From: Verrucomicrobiia bacterium
Lineage (GTDB): Bacteria > Verrucomicrobiota > Verrucomicrobiia > Opitutales > Cerasicoccaceae
Length of the DNA: 64,000 bases
Direction: 5' to 3'
NCBI GenBank assembly: GCA_030432235.1
Contig: JAUIHT010000001.1
Span: 930,001-994,000, forward strand
In this document: positions 34,309 through 42,826 of the stretch, in pieces
Numbering within the stretch: the stretch's first letter is position 1
How the letters are laid out: each line of letters starts with the position of its first letter
Made by a program: the position numbers and the translations under genes
Notes under the pieces: generated by a model
What the model saw: the letters and a program-made list of their open reading frames with translations, nothing else
The model's database searches: none
What the model was told of the DNA's origin: nothing

Positions 34309-35022
34309 TTATCCCCGTGGGGACACGGTGAAATTGTAGGTGCCGGTTACACGCTTGGCGTCGTTGCCGTGGATGATCTTCCCGTTGACCAGCACGCTGC
34401 GGTCTTCGATGTTATAAAAGAGGTCTCCGTTGGCCAAGCCGGTTACCAAATTGATGACGGTGGGGTAGGTTTCGGCGTAATCGGTATCGGGGATAAGCGA
34501 CTCGAGCGGGTCGTCCTGCTGGGCTAAGGCAATGGCGATATCAAAGCGGCGGACGGGAGCCTCGTCCTTGTCACTCACTCCACCGTCGCGGAAGTAGCCG
34601 ACCAGGCGTTCGATGGGGGCGGGAGTGTCATCGGCGGGATTGTTATCGACGCCCGTATAGACGAAGAGGACAAAGTCGCCGGAGTTGCCTTTGCGCTGGC
34701 GGTAGTCTTCCGGTGTGTAGTCTTCCGGTGGGTCGCGGAAGTCGCCCGGGGGATCGCCGGCTTGCTGCGGGTAAAAGCTGCTGTAGAGGGTGAAGTAGTT
34801 GGCCTCGCGCGCCTCGTCGGCGAGCGTGTTGGTGACGTCGCGGATGTCGCCGTTGATTTCCAGCTTCTGTTCGGTCACGAACGTGGTGCGAACACTGTCC
34901 ACCAGAAAGGCCATGACGCCGGCCATGAGCAGGCCGAAAATACCCACGACCATCATGATTTCAACCAAGGTAAAGCCGCGCGGACCGCGGTTAGCTGGTG
35001 ATTGCTCGCGAAAGAGATTCAT
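34309..35022 (-). CDS. GspJ/PilW-like pseudopilin, cassette 3 (second gene)
   Basis: From the ATG at 35022 this is 237 aa with leader MNLFREQSPANRGPRG followed by FTLVEIMMVVGIFGLLMAGV. The body (TLADEAREANYFTLYSSFYP, GDFVLFVYTG, NGDLFYNIEDRSVLVNG) fits the GspJ/PilW group. The frame is open to 35082 but the internal ATG gives a standard leader and avoids overlap with the first gene. Confidence 0.8.
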   Translation of the reverse strand: MNLFREQSPANRGPRGFTLVEIMMVVGIFGLLMAGVMAFLVDSVRTTFVTEQKLEINGDIRDVTNTLADEAREANYFTLYSSFYPQQAGDPPGDFRDPPEDYTPEDYRQRKGNSGDFVLFVYTGVDNNPADDTPAPIERLVGYFRDGGVSDKDEAPVRRFDIAIALAQQDDPLESLIPDTDYAETYPTVINLVTGLANGDLFYNIEDRSVLVNGKIIHGNDAKRVTGTYNFTVSPRG

Positions 35023-35041
35023 CGTTGGTTCAGGGAGTAGT

Positions 35042-35608
35042 TCAGTATACCGGCACGGCGGATTTGACGAAACGGATGTCATCCTGCACCCATTCGTCGT
35101 TGCGCCGTGCGGGCGTTTTGTAGGAGTAGCTCAAGGTAACCTCGATAGCTTCACGTGGATCGGCGCCGGAATTCAGGTAGTTGCCGTCAATGCGGAACCG
35201 CATGGGCATTTCGATGGCTTTCTCCGTGGAGCCTTCCTGGCGGATGTCGACGACGATGTCCTTTTCCGTCCAGGCGCCGAAATATAGCAGGTCTTCCACC
35301 TCGACGCTAGAGGACTTGGTGGAAGGGGAGAGGGCCCGCATTTCCAGGGCTACATCCGGGTCGTTGTAACAGGTCATGACGTCCCCGAAGTCCATGGCCA
35401 TCAGCTGCTCGGCATAGCCGAAGGCCACGCCGTGGGCAGTTGTCATGTAGATGGAGCCCTCGGCCATTTTACGCGACTGGAAGACGGTTTTCGTCAAGCC
35501 CAGTGCGGCAATCGAGAACACGACCATCGCCACGATTAACTCCACCAGACTGAAAGCCCTTTTCGGGTGCCTGGAGCCGGTAAGAAGGGTTTTCCTTGAA
35601 TGTGCCAT
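35042..35608 (-). CDS. GspI/PilV-like pseudopilin, cassette 3 (first gene)
   Basis: A 188-aa prepilin with leader ending RHPKRA and FSLVELIVAMVVFSIAALGL. A C-terminal part with VEDLLYFGAW, IEMPMRFRIDGNYLN and VTLSYSYK follows. It opens the third trio. The -35/-10 pair at 35640-35667 lies 30 nt upstream, and the gene is co-directional with the TPR/AAA pair further up. Confidence 0.82.
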   Translation of the reverse strand: MAHSRKTLLTGSRHPKRAFSLVELIVAMVVFSIAALGLTKTVFQSRKMAEGSIYMTTAHGVAFGYAEQLMAMDFGDVMTCYNDPDVALEMRALSPSTKSSSVEVEDLLYFGAWTEKDIVVDIRQEGSTEKAIEMPMRFRIDGNYLNSGADPREAIEVTLSYSYKTPARRNDEWVQDDIRFVKSAVPVY

Positions 35609-35639
35609 GGCTAACTGACCTCTTGCTCAGATTAATTTA

Positions 35640-35667
35640 ATCTTAATATTTAAGGCGAACGAATCAA
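35640..35667 (-). promoter_or_regulatory. Candidate promoter of cassette 3
   Basis: On the minus strand TTGATT (35662-35667) and TAAGAT (35640-35645) are 16 nt apart, leaving a leader of about 25 nt to the ATG at 35608. Upstream of it TTGACG, GACTTTTTACCTATTC and TAGGCT occur, partly shared with the cassette 2 upstream region. Confidence 0.4.
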
Positions 35668-35801
35668 GGAAAATAGCCTAGTGAATAGGTAAAAAGTCCG
35701 TCAAATGGTAGGGCGTAACGACCTTATTGACGTGTATGGGTGGACCTGACGGAGATCGTCCGGGAGCAAGAGCGAGTAAGGCGCCCCTCAGAGTGCCATC
35801 T

Positions 35802-37037
35802 CTAGGCTTCTCTCTGCAGTACGGCGTTTGCGATCCAGGTCGATAACCCAGATCCGAGCATGCCGATGTAGAGTATGCCGGCACCCGCCTCCTCATGCAG
35901 CAGCTCCAGTAAAAATCCTCCCACGACCAGGCAGCACATCACTGCGAATATGGGGTAAAGGATGACCTTTGTACGCTTCATCTCTGCCCGGATGGCGGCC
36001 GAATAAGGATAGATCAGCAATATCAGGGCAAAGCCAAACACGCCCAGGATCACCTTTCCGAAGACAAAGGCCATGATTACGAATGCCAGGGCGGAAAGAA
36101 GAATGCCGATCAGGCCGATAGTGCTCAGTTTTTCCTTTACGGTCAGGGCATGCCGACCAAGGGGATGAAAAAAGAGCAGCAGATTGAAGAACTCACCCGC
36201 GCACCAGGTGAAGAGCGTGAAACCGACGTAAGTCGCAACTAAAGCCAAGACAGCAATACCATCAGCGGCCCGGACTACGACCCGGAACAGGATGAAAATC
36301 CCGATGATGATCGCCCATCGCTTTCCCTCCGACATGCGTGACAAGGCGAATTGATAATTGAGGAACTGCTGGAAGATGAAATTACGTGCCTTGATGGAGT
36401 TGATCAGGCCTGACCGCGCGGACTCGTTGCCGGGTGCCAGCCGCAGTGACTCCAGAAAGTGTTCCTCCGCCTGGGCCCGGTTGCCGCGCTCGAGGTGATT
36501 CCAGCCCGCAGTGGCGTGAACATAGGGATCGTCGGGGTTGAGTTGCAGGTTCGACTCGACGCTCCAGCCGGCCTCTTCCTTGCGGCCCATCTTGATTAAT
36601 GCCTGTGAGCGGATGTTGTTGCAGAGCGGGTCGTCCGACTCGATGCGCAGCCCGCTTTCCGCATATTCAAGCGCCTGGCTGAAACGGCTTTCCCGGAATT
36701 CCAATGCGCTCATCATGCCCAGAGTTTCCACTGAGTCAGGGTCGAGCTCCAGGCTGCGCTCCAAGTTTTCCCGGCTGCGTTTTCGGTTGCCTAGACTATA
36801 GTGGACCGCGCCCACCAGATAGTAGTTGACCGGATTGTCCGGGTCCAAGCGTCGTGCTTCCCGGGCGCAATTTAGGGCCTCCTCATTCTTATTCTGCTGG
36901 TTCAGGCAGATAGCCAGGAACCCATAGGCTTGGGCGTCGTTGGGGTCGATGCCCAGGGCTTCGCGCGCTTCTTTCTCGGCGAGCGGGAAGTTTGCCTGCT
37001 GGATGAGCAGGTGAGCCCTGAGCGTATGGTTGTTCAT
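35802..37037 (-). CDS. TPR-repeat membrane protein paired with the AAA ATPase
   Basis: A 411-aa protein whose first 230 residues are six or so TPR units (for example EKEAREALGIDPNDAQAYGF, LNCAREARRLDPDNPVNYYL, RENLERSLELDPDSVETLGM). About six membrane helices follow (IIIGIFILFRVVVRAADG, LLALVATYVGFTLFTW-like, LSTIGLIGILLSALAFVIM, VFGFALILLIYPYSA, FAVMCCLVVGGFLLELL). The ATG at 37037 overlaps the stop of the upstream ATPase gene by 4 nt, so the two are translationally coupled and probably form one membrane-bound complex. Cargo unknown. Confidence 0.8.
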   Translation of the reverse strand: MNNHTLRAHLLIQQANFPLAEKEAREALGIDPNDAQAYGFLAICLNQQNKNEEALNCAREARRLDPDNPVNYYLVGAVHYSLGNRKRSRENLERSLELDPDSVETLGMMSALEFRESRFSQALEYAESGLRIESDDPLCNNIRSQALIKMGRKEEAGWSVESNLQLNPDDPYVHATAGWNHLERGNRAQAEEHFLESLRLAPGNESARSGLINSIKARNFIFQQFLNYQFALSRMSEGKRWAIIIGIFILFRVVVRAADGIAVLALVATYVGFTLFTWCAGEFFNLLLFFHPLGRHALTVKEKLSTIGLIGILLSALAFVIMAFVFGKVILGVFGFALILLIYPYSAAIRAEMKRTKVILYPIFAVMCCLVVGGFLLELLHEEAGAGILYIGMLGSGLSTWIANAVLQREA

Positions 37038-38383
37038 CGACGGATTTTCAGGAATTCCAGTATTTCGTCGTAGATGCCGCTTTGGTTGGCGTAGAGGGCA
37101 TGATTCTTCGCCGTGGCGAACCACTCCTTCGTGCTCGGTTTGACCTTCTTGAGATTGCCGGTCAGATCTTTTGTTGTAATGGGCACCATATCTCCGCTGG
37201 CCATGGCCTGCTGGAGCTTATCTTCCACGGCCTGGTCGACCAACGCTTTGAGGTCGGCGCCGGAAAAGCCTTCCACTTTCTTGGCGATGACGTCGTAGTC
37301 GATGTCCTTCACCGGCTTCTGGTTAAGCATGATTTTCAGGATGGCGCGCCGTGCCTCGTGGTCCGGTGGCGGAACGAAGATCATGCGGTCGAAACGGCCG
37401 GGGCGGCGGAAGGCTGTGTCGACATGCCAAGGCGCATTGGTGGCGGCCAGGATGAGGACGCCGTCGTTGCTGGCCTCGATGCCATCGAGCTCGGAGAGGA
37501 ACTGGTTGATGGTGTGCCGTCCGGCGGAGTTGCGCATGTCGCTACGATTTGACCCGAGCGCGTCGACTTCGTCGAAGAAAAGTACGCAGGGGGCGGAGTC
37601 GCGGGCCTGCTCGAAGATATCGTGCAAATTCTTCTCACTTTGGCCGATCCACATGTCCAGTACGTCGTGCAGGCCGACGGAGATAAACCTGGCCTTGACC
37701 TCACCGGCGGTGGCGCGGGCCAGGTGGGTTTTGCCGCAGCCGGGCGGACCGTAGAGCAGAATGCCGCCCCCGATTTTCTTGCCGTAGGCTTGGTAGAGCT
37801 TGGCGTTCCCCAGCGGATGGATGATTTTCAGCCGAATCTGCTCCTTGACCGCCTCCATGCCGCCCACCTCGCTAAAATCGATTTGCTCGCGGGTGACTTC
37901 AGCCTCGTATTTCCCGGGCTGATTCCCCGCCAGCAGACGTCGCGGGTCATTCGGGTCATTATCCGCGAATTCGAGCAGAAACGGACTCAGCGCTTCCTCG
38001 ATTTCCTCGTCGTGAGTGTCGGGGAATTCCGCCTTCAACTCTTTATATATCTGGGCGGCCCGAACCAGCTCAGTTGTGCGCGACAGGAGGCGCACATAGA
38101 GTAGTTTGCCGGAGAGGGAGAGAGTTCCCGCCTGATGCAGTGACTCCATGATGACAAAGGCCTCGGAGAGCTTTTCCTGCTGGGCATAGGCGTCAGCCAG
38201 AGCGGCGGCGAGGTCTGAGTTTTTTGGATCGGCCTTCAGGGCGACTTGATATTCCACCTCTGCTTCCCGGAAGCGGCCGTACTTCATGAGGGTGTCGGCC
38301 AAGTGCTTGCGGAGCGCGGTGTTGTCTTCCGAAAAGGAAAGCGCGGTTCTCAGGGCGGTGATTTCCTCCGGCTCGTCGCTCAT
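37034..38383 (-). CDS. TPR-AAA ATPase (VPS4/spastin/FtsH-like AAA core)
   Basis: A 449-aa protein: residues 1-150 are TPR-like helices (FREAEVEYQVALKADPKNSD), and the rest is one classical AAA module with Walker A GPPGCGKT (residues 212-219), WIGQSEKNLHDIF pore-loop region, Walker B CVLFFDEVDALG, sensor AATN, and the arginine-finger segment FRRPGRFDR. A short C-terminal helix (TKEWFATAKNHALYANQSG) resembles that of microtubule-severing/VPS4-type AAA proteins. No protease motif is present, so it is an unfoldase or remodeller. Its partner is the TPR membrane protein next door. Confidence 0.85.
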   Translation of the reverse strand: MSDEPEEITALRTALSFSEDNTALRKHLADTLMKYGRFREAEVEYQVALKADPKNSDLAAALADAYAQQEKLSEAFVIMESLHQAGTLSLSGKLLYVRLLSRTTELVRAAQIYKELKAEFPDTHDEEIEEALSPFLLEFADNDPNDPRRLLAGNQPGKYEAEVTREQIDFSEVGGMEAVKEQIRLKIIHPLGNAKLYQAYGKKIGGGILLYGPPGCGKTHLARATAGEVKARFISVGLHDVLDMWIGQSEKNLHDIFEQARDSAPCVLFFDEVDALGSNRSDMRNSAGRHTINQFLSELDGIEASNDGVLILAATNAPWHVDTAFRRPGRFDRMIFVPPPDHEARRAILKIMLNQKPVKDIDYDVIAKKVEGFSGADLKALVDQAVEDKLQQAMASGDMVPITTKDLTGNLKKVKPSTKEWFATAKNHALYANQSGIYDEILEFLKIRR

Positions 38384-38507
38384 GGGAGGAAAGCAAGAAT
38401 GACCGCCAAGCCAAGTCAACCGCCGAATACCGCCTTTGAGGTGGATGCGCTTTGTCCTTCACAAGAGGCCCGGAGCGTGGCAAGCTTCGCGGTTTTTCCA
38501 GAGAACC

Positions 38508-41315
38508 ATGACCAGCGCCGAGCTACGCCAGAGCTTTCTCGATTTCTTCAAGGGCAAGGAGCACGCCATTGTGCCTTCCGCTCCGTTGATGCCGTCGAGC
38601 CCGAACCTCCTTTTCACGAACGCGGGGATGAACCAGTTCGTGCCTTACTTCCTGGGCGAGCGCAAGGCGCCCTACAAGCGTGCGGCGGACACCCAGAAAT
38701 GCATCCGTGCCGGTGGCAAGCACAACGACCTCGAGGACGTGGGTTTCGACACCTACCACCACACCTTCTTTGAGATGCTGGGCAACTGGTCCTTCGGCGA
38801 CTACTTCAAGAAGGAGGCCATTCAGTGGGGCTGGGAGCTCCTCACCGAGGTCTGGGGCCTGCCCAAGGAGCGCCTCTACGCCACAGTCTATAAGCCCGGT
38901 GAGGGCGACCCGGCGGAGTTCGACCAGGAAGCCTACGATTTTTGGAAGGCTATCTTCGAGAAGGAAGGCCTCGACCCGGCTAAGCACATCATCAACGGCA
39001 ACAAGAAGGACAACTTCTGGATGATGGGCGACACCGGCCCCTGTGGCCCTTGCTCGGAAGTCCACATCGACCTCACTCCCGAGGGCGACACCAAGGGCAG
39101 CCTGGTCAACGCGGACAGCCCGCGCTGCATCGAAATCTGGAACCTCGTCTTCATCCAGTTCAACGCCGAGGCCGACGGCTCCTTCAAGCCGCTCAGCGCC
39201 AAGCACGTCGATACCGGCATGGGCTTCGAGCGCGTGGCCGGCATCATGGCCACGACGAGCAACTTTACTGACTTCTCCAAGCCGCCCAGTAACTACGACA
39301 GCGACCTCTTTGGGGATCTCTTCAAGCACATTTCCAACATGTCGGGCCGCACCTATCGCGGCTCCGTGCCGGAAAGCCGTGACGACCTCTCTGGTGAGGA
39401 GATGAACGATGTCATCTTCCGCGTACTGGCCGACCACATCCGTACGCTGTCCTTTTCCATCGCCGATGGCATCCTGCCCGGCAGTGAGGGCCGCAACTAC
39501 GTGCTGCGCCGCATCCTGCGCCGTGCCGTCATGTTCGGCAAGCGTCTCGACCTTAAGCCCGGCTTCTTCGCCGAGCTCGTCGGGCCGCTGGTGGAGAAGA
39601 TGGGGCCTTTCTTCCCCGAGCTCAAGGAGCAGCGGGATGTCGTCTATAAAGTCATCCGTAGCGAGGAGCAGGCCTTCGACCGCACGCTCGACCGCGGGTT
39701 GAAGCTCCTCGACCGCATCACGCTTCGTGCAAATCTTCGTTCAGTTGGAGGGGTCGGTAGTGTAGATGACCCCTCAATAGTAAGTCAGGAAGAGTTGGAT
39801 ATATCCAACGAACTGGAATATGGCCATATTGATTTCGATGACCTAAGGAAAGCCGGTGGTGTTGGTGATTCCTCAGGTATTATCACCGGCGCGGAGGCCT
39901 TCGAGCTTTACGATACCTACGGCTTCCCCCTCGACCTGACCCAGCTCATCGCGCGCGAGCGTAGCCTGAGCGTGGACCTGGCGGGCTTCGAGGCCGAGAT
40001 GGAGAAGCAGCGCGAAAAGGCCCGTGCGGCCCACAAGAGCGATGTCATCAGTGTCGTCGATGAAGCCGAGGATGTTCACCGCACGCAGTTTGTTGGCTAC
40101 AATTGCCGGGAAATCGTCGAGGTCGAGACGGAGCTCGCAGGCGTCATCGAAGGCGAGGATGCCGACTATCTGATATTCAAGCAGAGTCCTTTTTACGCCG
40201 AAATGGGTGGCCAGGTGGGTGACACCGGCACCGTTGATTTGGGCGGCGATGTCTATGAAATTCTGGACACCTTGAAGGACGCCGCCGGCCACTACCTGCA
40301 CAAGGTGGCAAAGGACGCCAGTTACGGCGGCTGGGTTGGCAAGGAAGCCTTCCTGACGGTTGATTGCACGCGCCGCCGCGCCATCCAGCGCCATCACAGC
40401 GCCACGCACTTGCTCAATTACGCCCTGCGCGAAGTCTTGGGCAACCACATCCGGCAGGCTGGTTCGTTGGTCGCGCCCGGGCACCTGCGTTTTGACTTCA
40501 GCCACTACGAGGCGCTTACACTCGAGCAGCTCGAGAAGGTCGAGAGCATCGTCAACGAGGCCATCCTGGCCAACGACGCCGCGCAGTGGTACGAGATTCC
40601 CTTCGAGGACAAGCCCGAGGACGTCGTGGCGGTCTTCGGTGAAAAGTACGGTTCGGTTGTGCGCGTGGTCGATATCGGAGGCTACTCCAAAGAGCTCTGC
40701 GGCGGTACCCACGTTCACTCCACCGGCGAGTTGGGCTTTTTCAAAATCATCCACGAGTCGGCCATTTCCGCCGGCACCCGCCGTATCGAGGCTGTCACCG
40801 GTGAGGCCGCCTATGACCTGGCCCGTAGCGACTTCGCGCGTCTGCACCACATGGCCAACCGCCTCTCCTGCAAGCCAGCCGAGCTGGAGGAACGCCTCAC
40901 TGCGCTCCTGGACCAGCGCCACGACCTGGAAAAGAAGCTTCGCGCTCTCGAGCAAAAGAGCGCTGCGGAGTCCGGCAAGGGGCTGCTCGATGCAGCTGTC
41001 GAAAAAGACGGTTTAAAGCTGCTTTCCGGAAAAGTCAGCGTGGCCAACCCCGGCGACCTGCGCGGGCTGGCCGTGGACCTCGGCAAGAAGCTCGGGCCGA
41101 GTGTCGTCGTGCTCGGCGCCGCCATCGAGGACAAGGTTAGCCTCGTCGCTCTCTGCTCGGACGAAGCACAGGCCAAGGGCTTCAAGGCCGGCGATCTCAT
41201 CCGCGAACTCGCCCCGAAGGTCGGCGGCAAGGGCGGTGGCAAGCCGGACTTCGCCATGGGTGGCGGCAAGGACGCCTCCGCGCTCGACAGCGCGTTGGCC
41301 GGGGTGTTTGCTTAG
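38508..41315 (+). CDS. alaS: Alanine-tRNA ligase with an AT-rich internal insert
   Basis: A 935-aa class II synthetase. Conserved parts include LRQSFLDFFKGKEHAIVPSA, LLFTNAGMNQFVPYFLG, the YDTYGFPLDLT linker, the editing-domain zinc ligands HHSATH and CGGTH, and the C-terminal DHHA1-like domain. The ATG at 38508 begins exactly at the family start; the frame is open to 38436. At about 39714-39888 (residues 403-460) a segment roughly 40 residues longer than usual replaces the short loop between the catalytic domain and YDTYGF. It is AT-richer and acidic, and contains GGVG twice. The frame and all catalytic motifs remain intact. Confidence 0.97.
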   Translation: MTSAELRQSFLDFFKGKEHAIVPSAPLMPSSPNLLFTNAGMNQFVPYFLGERKAPYKRAADTQKCIRAGGKHNDLEDVGFDTYHHTFFEMLGNWSFGDYFKKEAIQWGWELLTEVWGLPKERLYATVYKPGEGDPAEFDQEAYDFWKAIFEKEGLDPAKHIINGNKKDNFWMMGDTGPCGPCSEVHIDLTPEGDTKGSLVNADSPRCIEIWNLVFIQFNAEADGSFKPLSAKHVDTGMGFERVAGIMATTSNFTDFSKPPSNYDSDLFGDLFKHISNMSGRTYRGSVPESRDDLSGEEMNDVIFRVLADHIRTLSFSIADGILPGSEGRNYVLRRILRRAVMFGKRLDLKPGFFAELVGPLVEKMGPFFPELKEQRDVVYKVIRSEEQAFDRTLDRGLKLLDRITLRANLRSVGGVGSVDDPSIVSQEELDISNELEYGHIDFDDLRKAGGVGDSSGIITGAEAFELYDTYGFPLDLTQLIARERSLSVDLAGFEAEMEKQREKARAAHKSDVISVVDEAEDVHRTQFVGYNCREIVEVETELAGVIEGEDADYLIFKQSPFYAEMGGQVGDTGTVDLGGDVYEILDTLKDAAGHYLHKVAKDASYGGWVGKEAFLTVDCTRRRAIQRHHSATHLLNYALREVLGNHIRQAGSLVAPGHLRFDFSHYEALTLEQLEKVESIVNEAILANDAAQWYEIPFEDKPEDVVAVFGEKYGSVVRVVDIGGYSKELCGGTHVHSTGELGFFKIIHESAISAGTRRIEAVTGEAAYDLARSDFARLHHMANRLSCKPAELEERLTALLDQRHDLEKKLRALEQKSAAESGKGLLDAAVEKDGLKLLSGKVSVANPGDLRGLAVDLGKKLGPSVVVLGAAIEDKVSLVALCSDEAQAKGFKAGDLIRELAPKVGGKGGGKPDFAMGGGKDASALDSALAGVFA

Positions 41316-41590
41316 TCTTTTAGTTGCGGACAGGCATGACCAAGAAAAGTTGCTGGGCCAAATGGCTTCCAACTGGACTCGTGACGTGCTGGGTTGGAGG
41401 CAGCATCTGTGTGCGCATTCAGTAATAAATTTGGCGAGTAACGTGTTCTTTGCCGGTGATTTATCGAAATTGTCACCGATAAGATACCATTAAGAAGCTA
41501 ATTTGTCACAATATTGGAATAGTCTCTGCTCTGGTACGGACATGGGAAAATTTTACCACGTCCAAAGTAACAACCTAGATTCCAAGAATT
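41316..41590. other. Intergenic spacer with hairpins before a PEP-CTERM gene
   Basis: A 275-nt AT-rich spacer without a convincing gene. It contains short inverted repeats: CGGTGA (near 41453) with TCACCG (near 41474), and GGACATGG (near 41538) with CCACGTCC (near 41557). It presumably holds the promoter and leader of the PEP-CTERM gene at 41591; no clear -35/-10 pair stands out. Confidence 0.5.
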
Positions 41591-42307
41591 ATGACTAAAC
41601 TTACTGCAAAACTCGCGTTTGGGGCTGCAATGCTTTTCACAGCCAGCGTTAGCCAGGCTGCCGTTACCATCGATTACAGCTGGGAAAATGGCGGTACCAT
41701 TCTGGGCTCCTTCGGCAATTTAGCAGATCCGCAGAATGTTTCGGTGGGCTCGGACCCCGGTGCAGGCTCAACGATAAACTATGACCCTGCACTTACGGTC
41801 ACCCCGCGCACTGGAAGTGGTATGCTCCAGGTGACGGAATCTCCTAATGGAGGCACTCCTCAGGCCTATGTTGCCTACATTGAGGGTCTGGCCGAGGGAG
41901 ATGAAGTTACCGCTAGCTTTTATGCCTGGGACTCCACCCCGGACGAAAACCCTTCCGTACGTATTTGGGGCCACTATGCACTAAACGGTGATGTAGATAG
42001 CTATGATGGTTCTGCCAGCGGGAACTCTACATATACGGTTGGCGTATTGGATGGAGGTTGGGAACAGGTCACCTACACTTGGACTATTCCGGCCGACAAG
42101 CAGGCACTGGTCGTTGAGTACCGTCTGTATTCTCCAACAACTACCGATGCTATCTCATATTGGGCTGACGATCTTTCGGTTACCGCTCCAGACGGGGCCA
42201 CGATTAATGTGCCCAGCGCCGTTCCTGAGCCGAGCACCTATGCTGCGATGGCTGGTTTGCTGTGCCTGGGAGTGGTGGCCCTGCGCCGCCGCAAAATGCG
42301 GGCTTAA
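41591..42307 (+). CDS. PEP-CTERM sorting-domain protein
   Basis: A 238-aa exported protein. Signal peptide of about 24 residues (LAFGAAMLFTASVSQAA), a beta-rich middle with aromatic and Thr/Ser repeats (SYWADDLSVTAPDGATI, resembling carbohydrate-binding or jelly-roll domains), and a textbook C-terminal tag VPEPSTYAAMAGLLCLGVVA followed by LRRRKMRA. No enzyme motif. It is followed at once by a strong terminator, so it is probably a single-gene unit. Confidence 0.9.
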   Translation: MTKLTAKLAFGAAMLFTASVSQAAVTIDYSWENGGTILGSFGNLADPQNVSVGSDPGAGSTINYDPALTVTPRTGSGMLQVTESPNGGTPQAYVAYIEGLAEGDEVTASFYAWDSTPDENPSVRIWGHYALNGDVDSYDGSASGNSTYTVGVLDGGWEQVTYTWTIPADKQALVVEYRLYSPTTTDAISYWADDLSVTAPDGATINVPSAVPEPSTYAAMAGLLCLGVVALRRRKMRA

Positions 42308-42332
42308 TCCATTATTGGAATCGTTTTTTTAG

Positions 42333-42368
42333 AAAGCGCGGGCTTCTTCGGGAGTCCGCGCTTTTTTT
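42333..42368. terminator. Strong terminator with UUCG tetraloop
   Basis: A stem of about 14 bp (two G-T wobbles) from 42333-42346 with 42351-42364 closes on the tetraloop TTCG, followed on the plus strand by seven T. It ends the PEP-CTERM transcript and, with a weaker U tract on the other strand, may also serve the converging DUF2237 gene. Confidence 0.92.
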
Positions 42369-42370
42369 GA

Positions 42371-42757
42371 TCACACCGCAGCATATCTCTTCAAATCTTC
42401 CAGGTCGACGAACTCCAGCGCAGCGATGTGGCTGGCCTCGAGTCGGACGGGTGGGGCGACGCCCGCGTCGAAGGCTTCCTTCCAGCGCAGGACACACAGA
42501 CACCAGCCGTCACCGGGCTTGAGTCCCGGGAAGTGCCACTCCGGTACAGGCGTTGAGAGGTCGTTGCCCTGCTCGGCGCTGAATTCCAGGAACTCTTCCG
42601 TCATGACCGCGCAGACAGTGTGCTGGCCGTGGTCGCCGGGGCCGGTCTGGCAATACCCGTTGCGGTAGAAGCCTGTCATCGGTTCCATGCAGCAAGGCAG
42701 CAGCGGCTGACCGAGTACGTTGGACTGGCGAATCTTGTCCGGCATGGGAAAAGACAT
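42371..42757 (-). CDS. DUF2237 family protein
   Basis: A 128-aa small protein with the family's near-invariant features: NVLGQPLLPCCMEPMTGFYR, TGPGDHGQHTVCAVMTEEFL, PEWHFPGLKPGDGWCLC and RWKEAFDAGVAPPVRLEASH. The family is widespread and of unknown biochemical function; the conserved Cys residues suggest metal or redox chemistry. Length is typical. It lies 69 nt after the sugar porter gene on the same strand. Confidence 0.92.
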   Translation of the reverse strand: MSFPMPDKIRQSNVLGQPLLPCCMEPMTGFYRNGYCQTGPGDHGQHTVCAVMTEEFLEFSAEQGNDLSTPVPEWHFPGLKPGDGWCLCVLRWKEAFDAGVAPPVRLEASHIAALEFVDLEDLKRYAAV

Positions 42758-42826
42758 GCACAGAGCGCGTCGTCTTACGAGCGTAATACGCCGTCCGTTC
42801 GGTGAAAAGCGCCGCCAGCACGGCTG

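Noticed and set aside
39873-40955. 360-aa open frame antisense to alaS
   Set aside because: Shadow of the AlaRS editing region.
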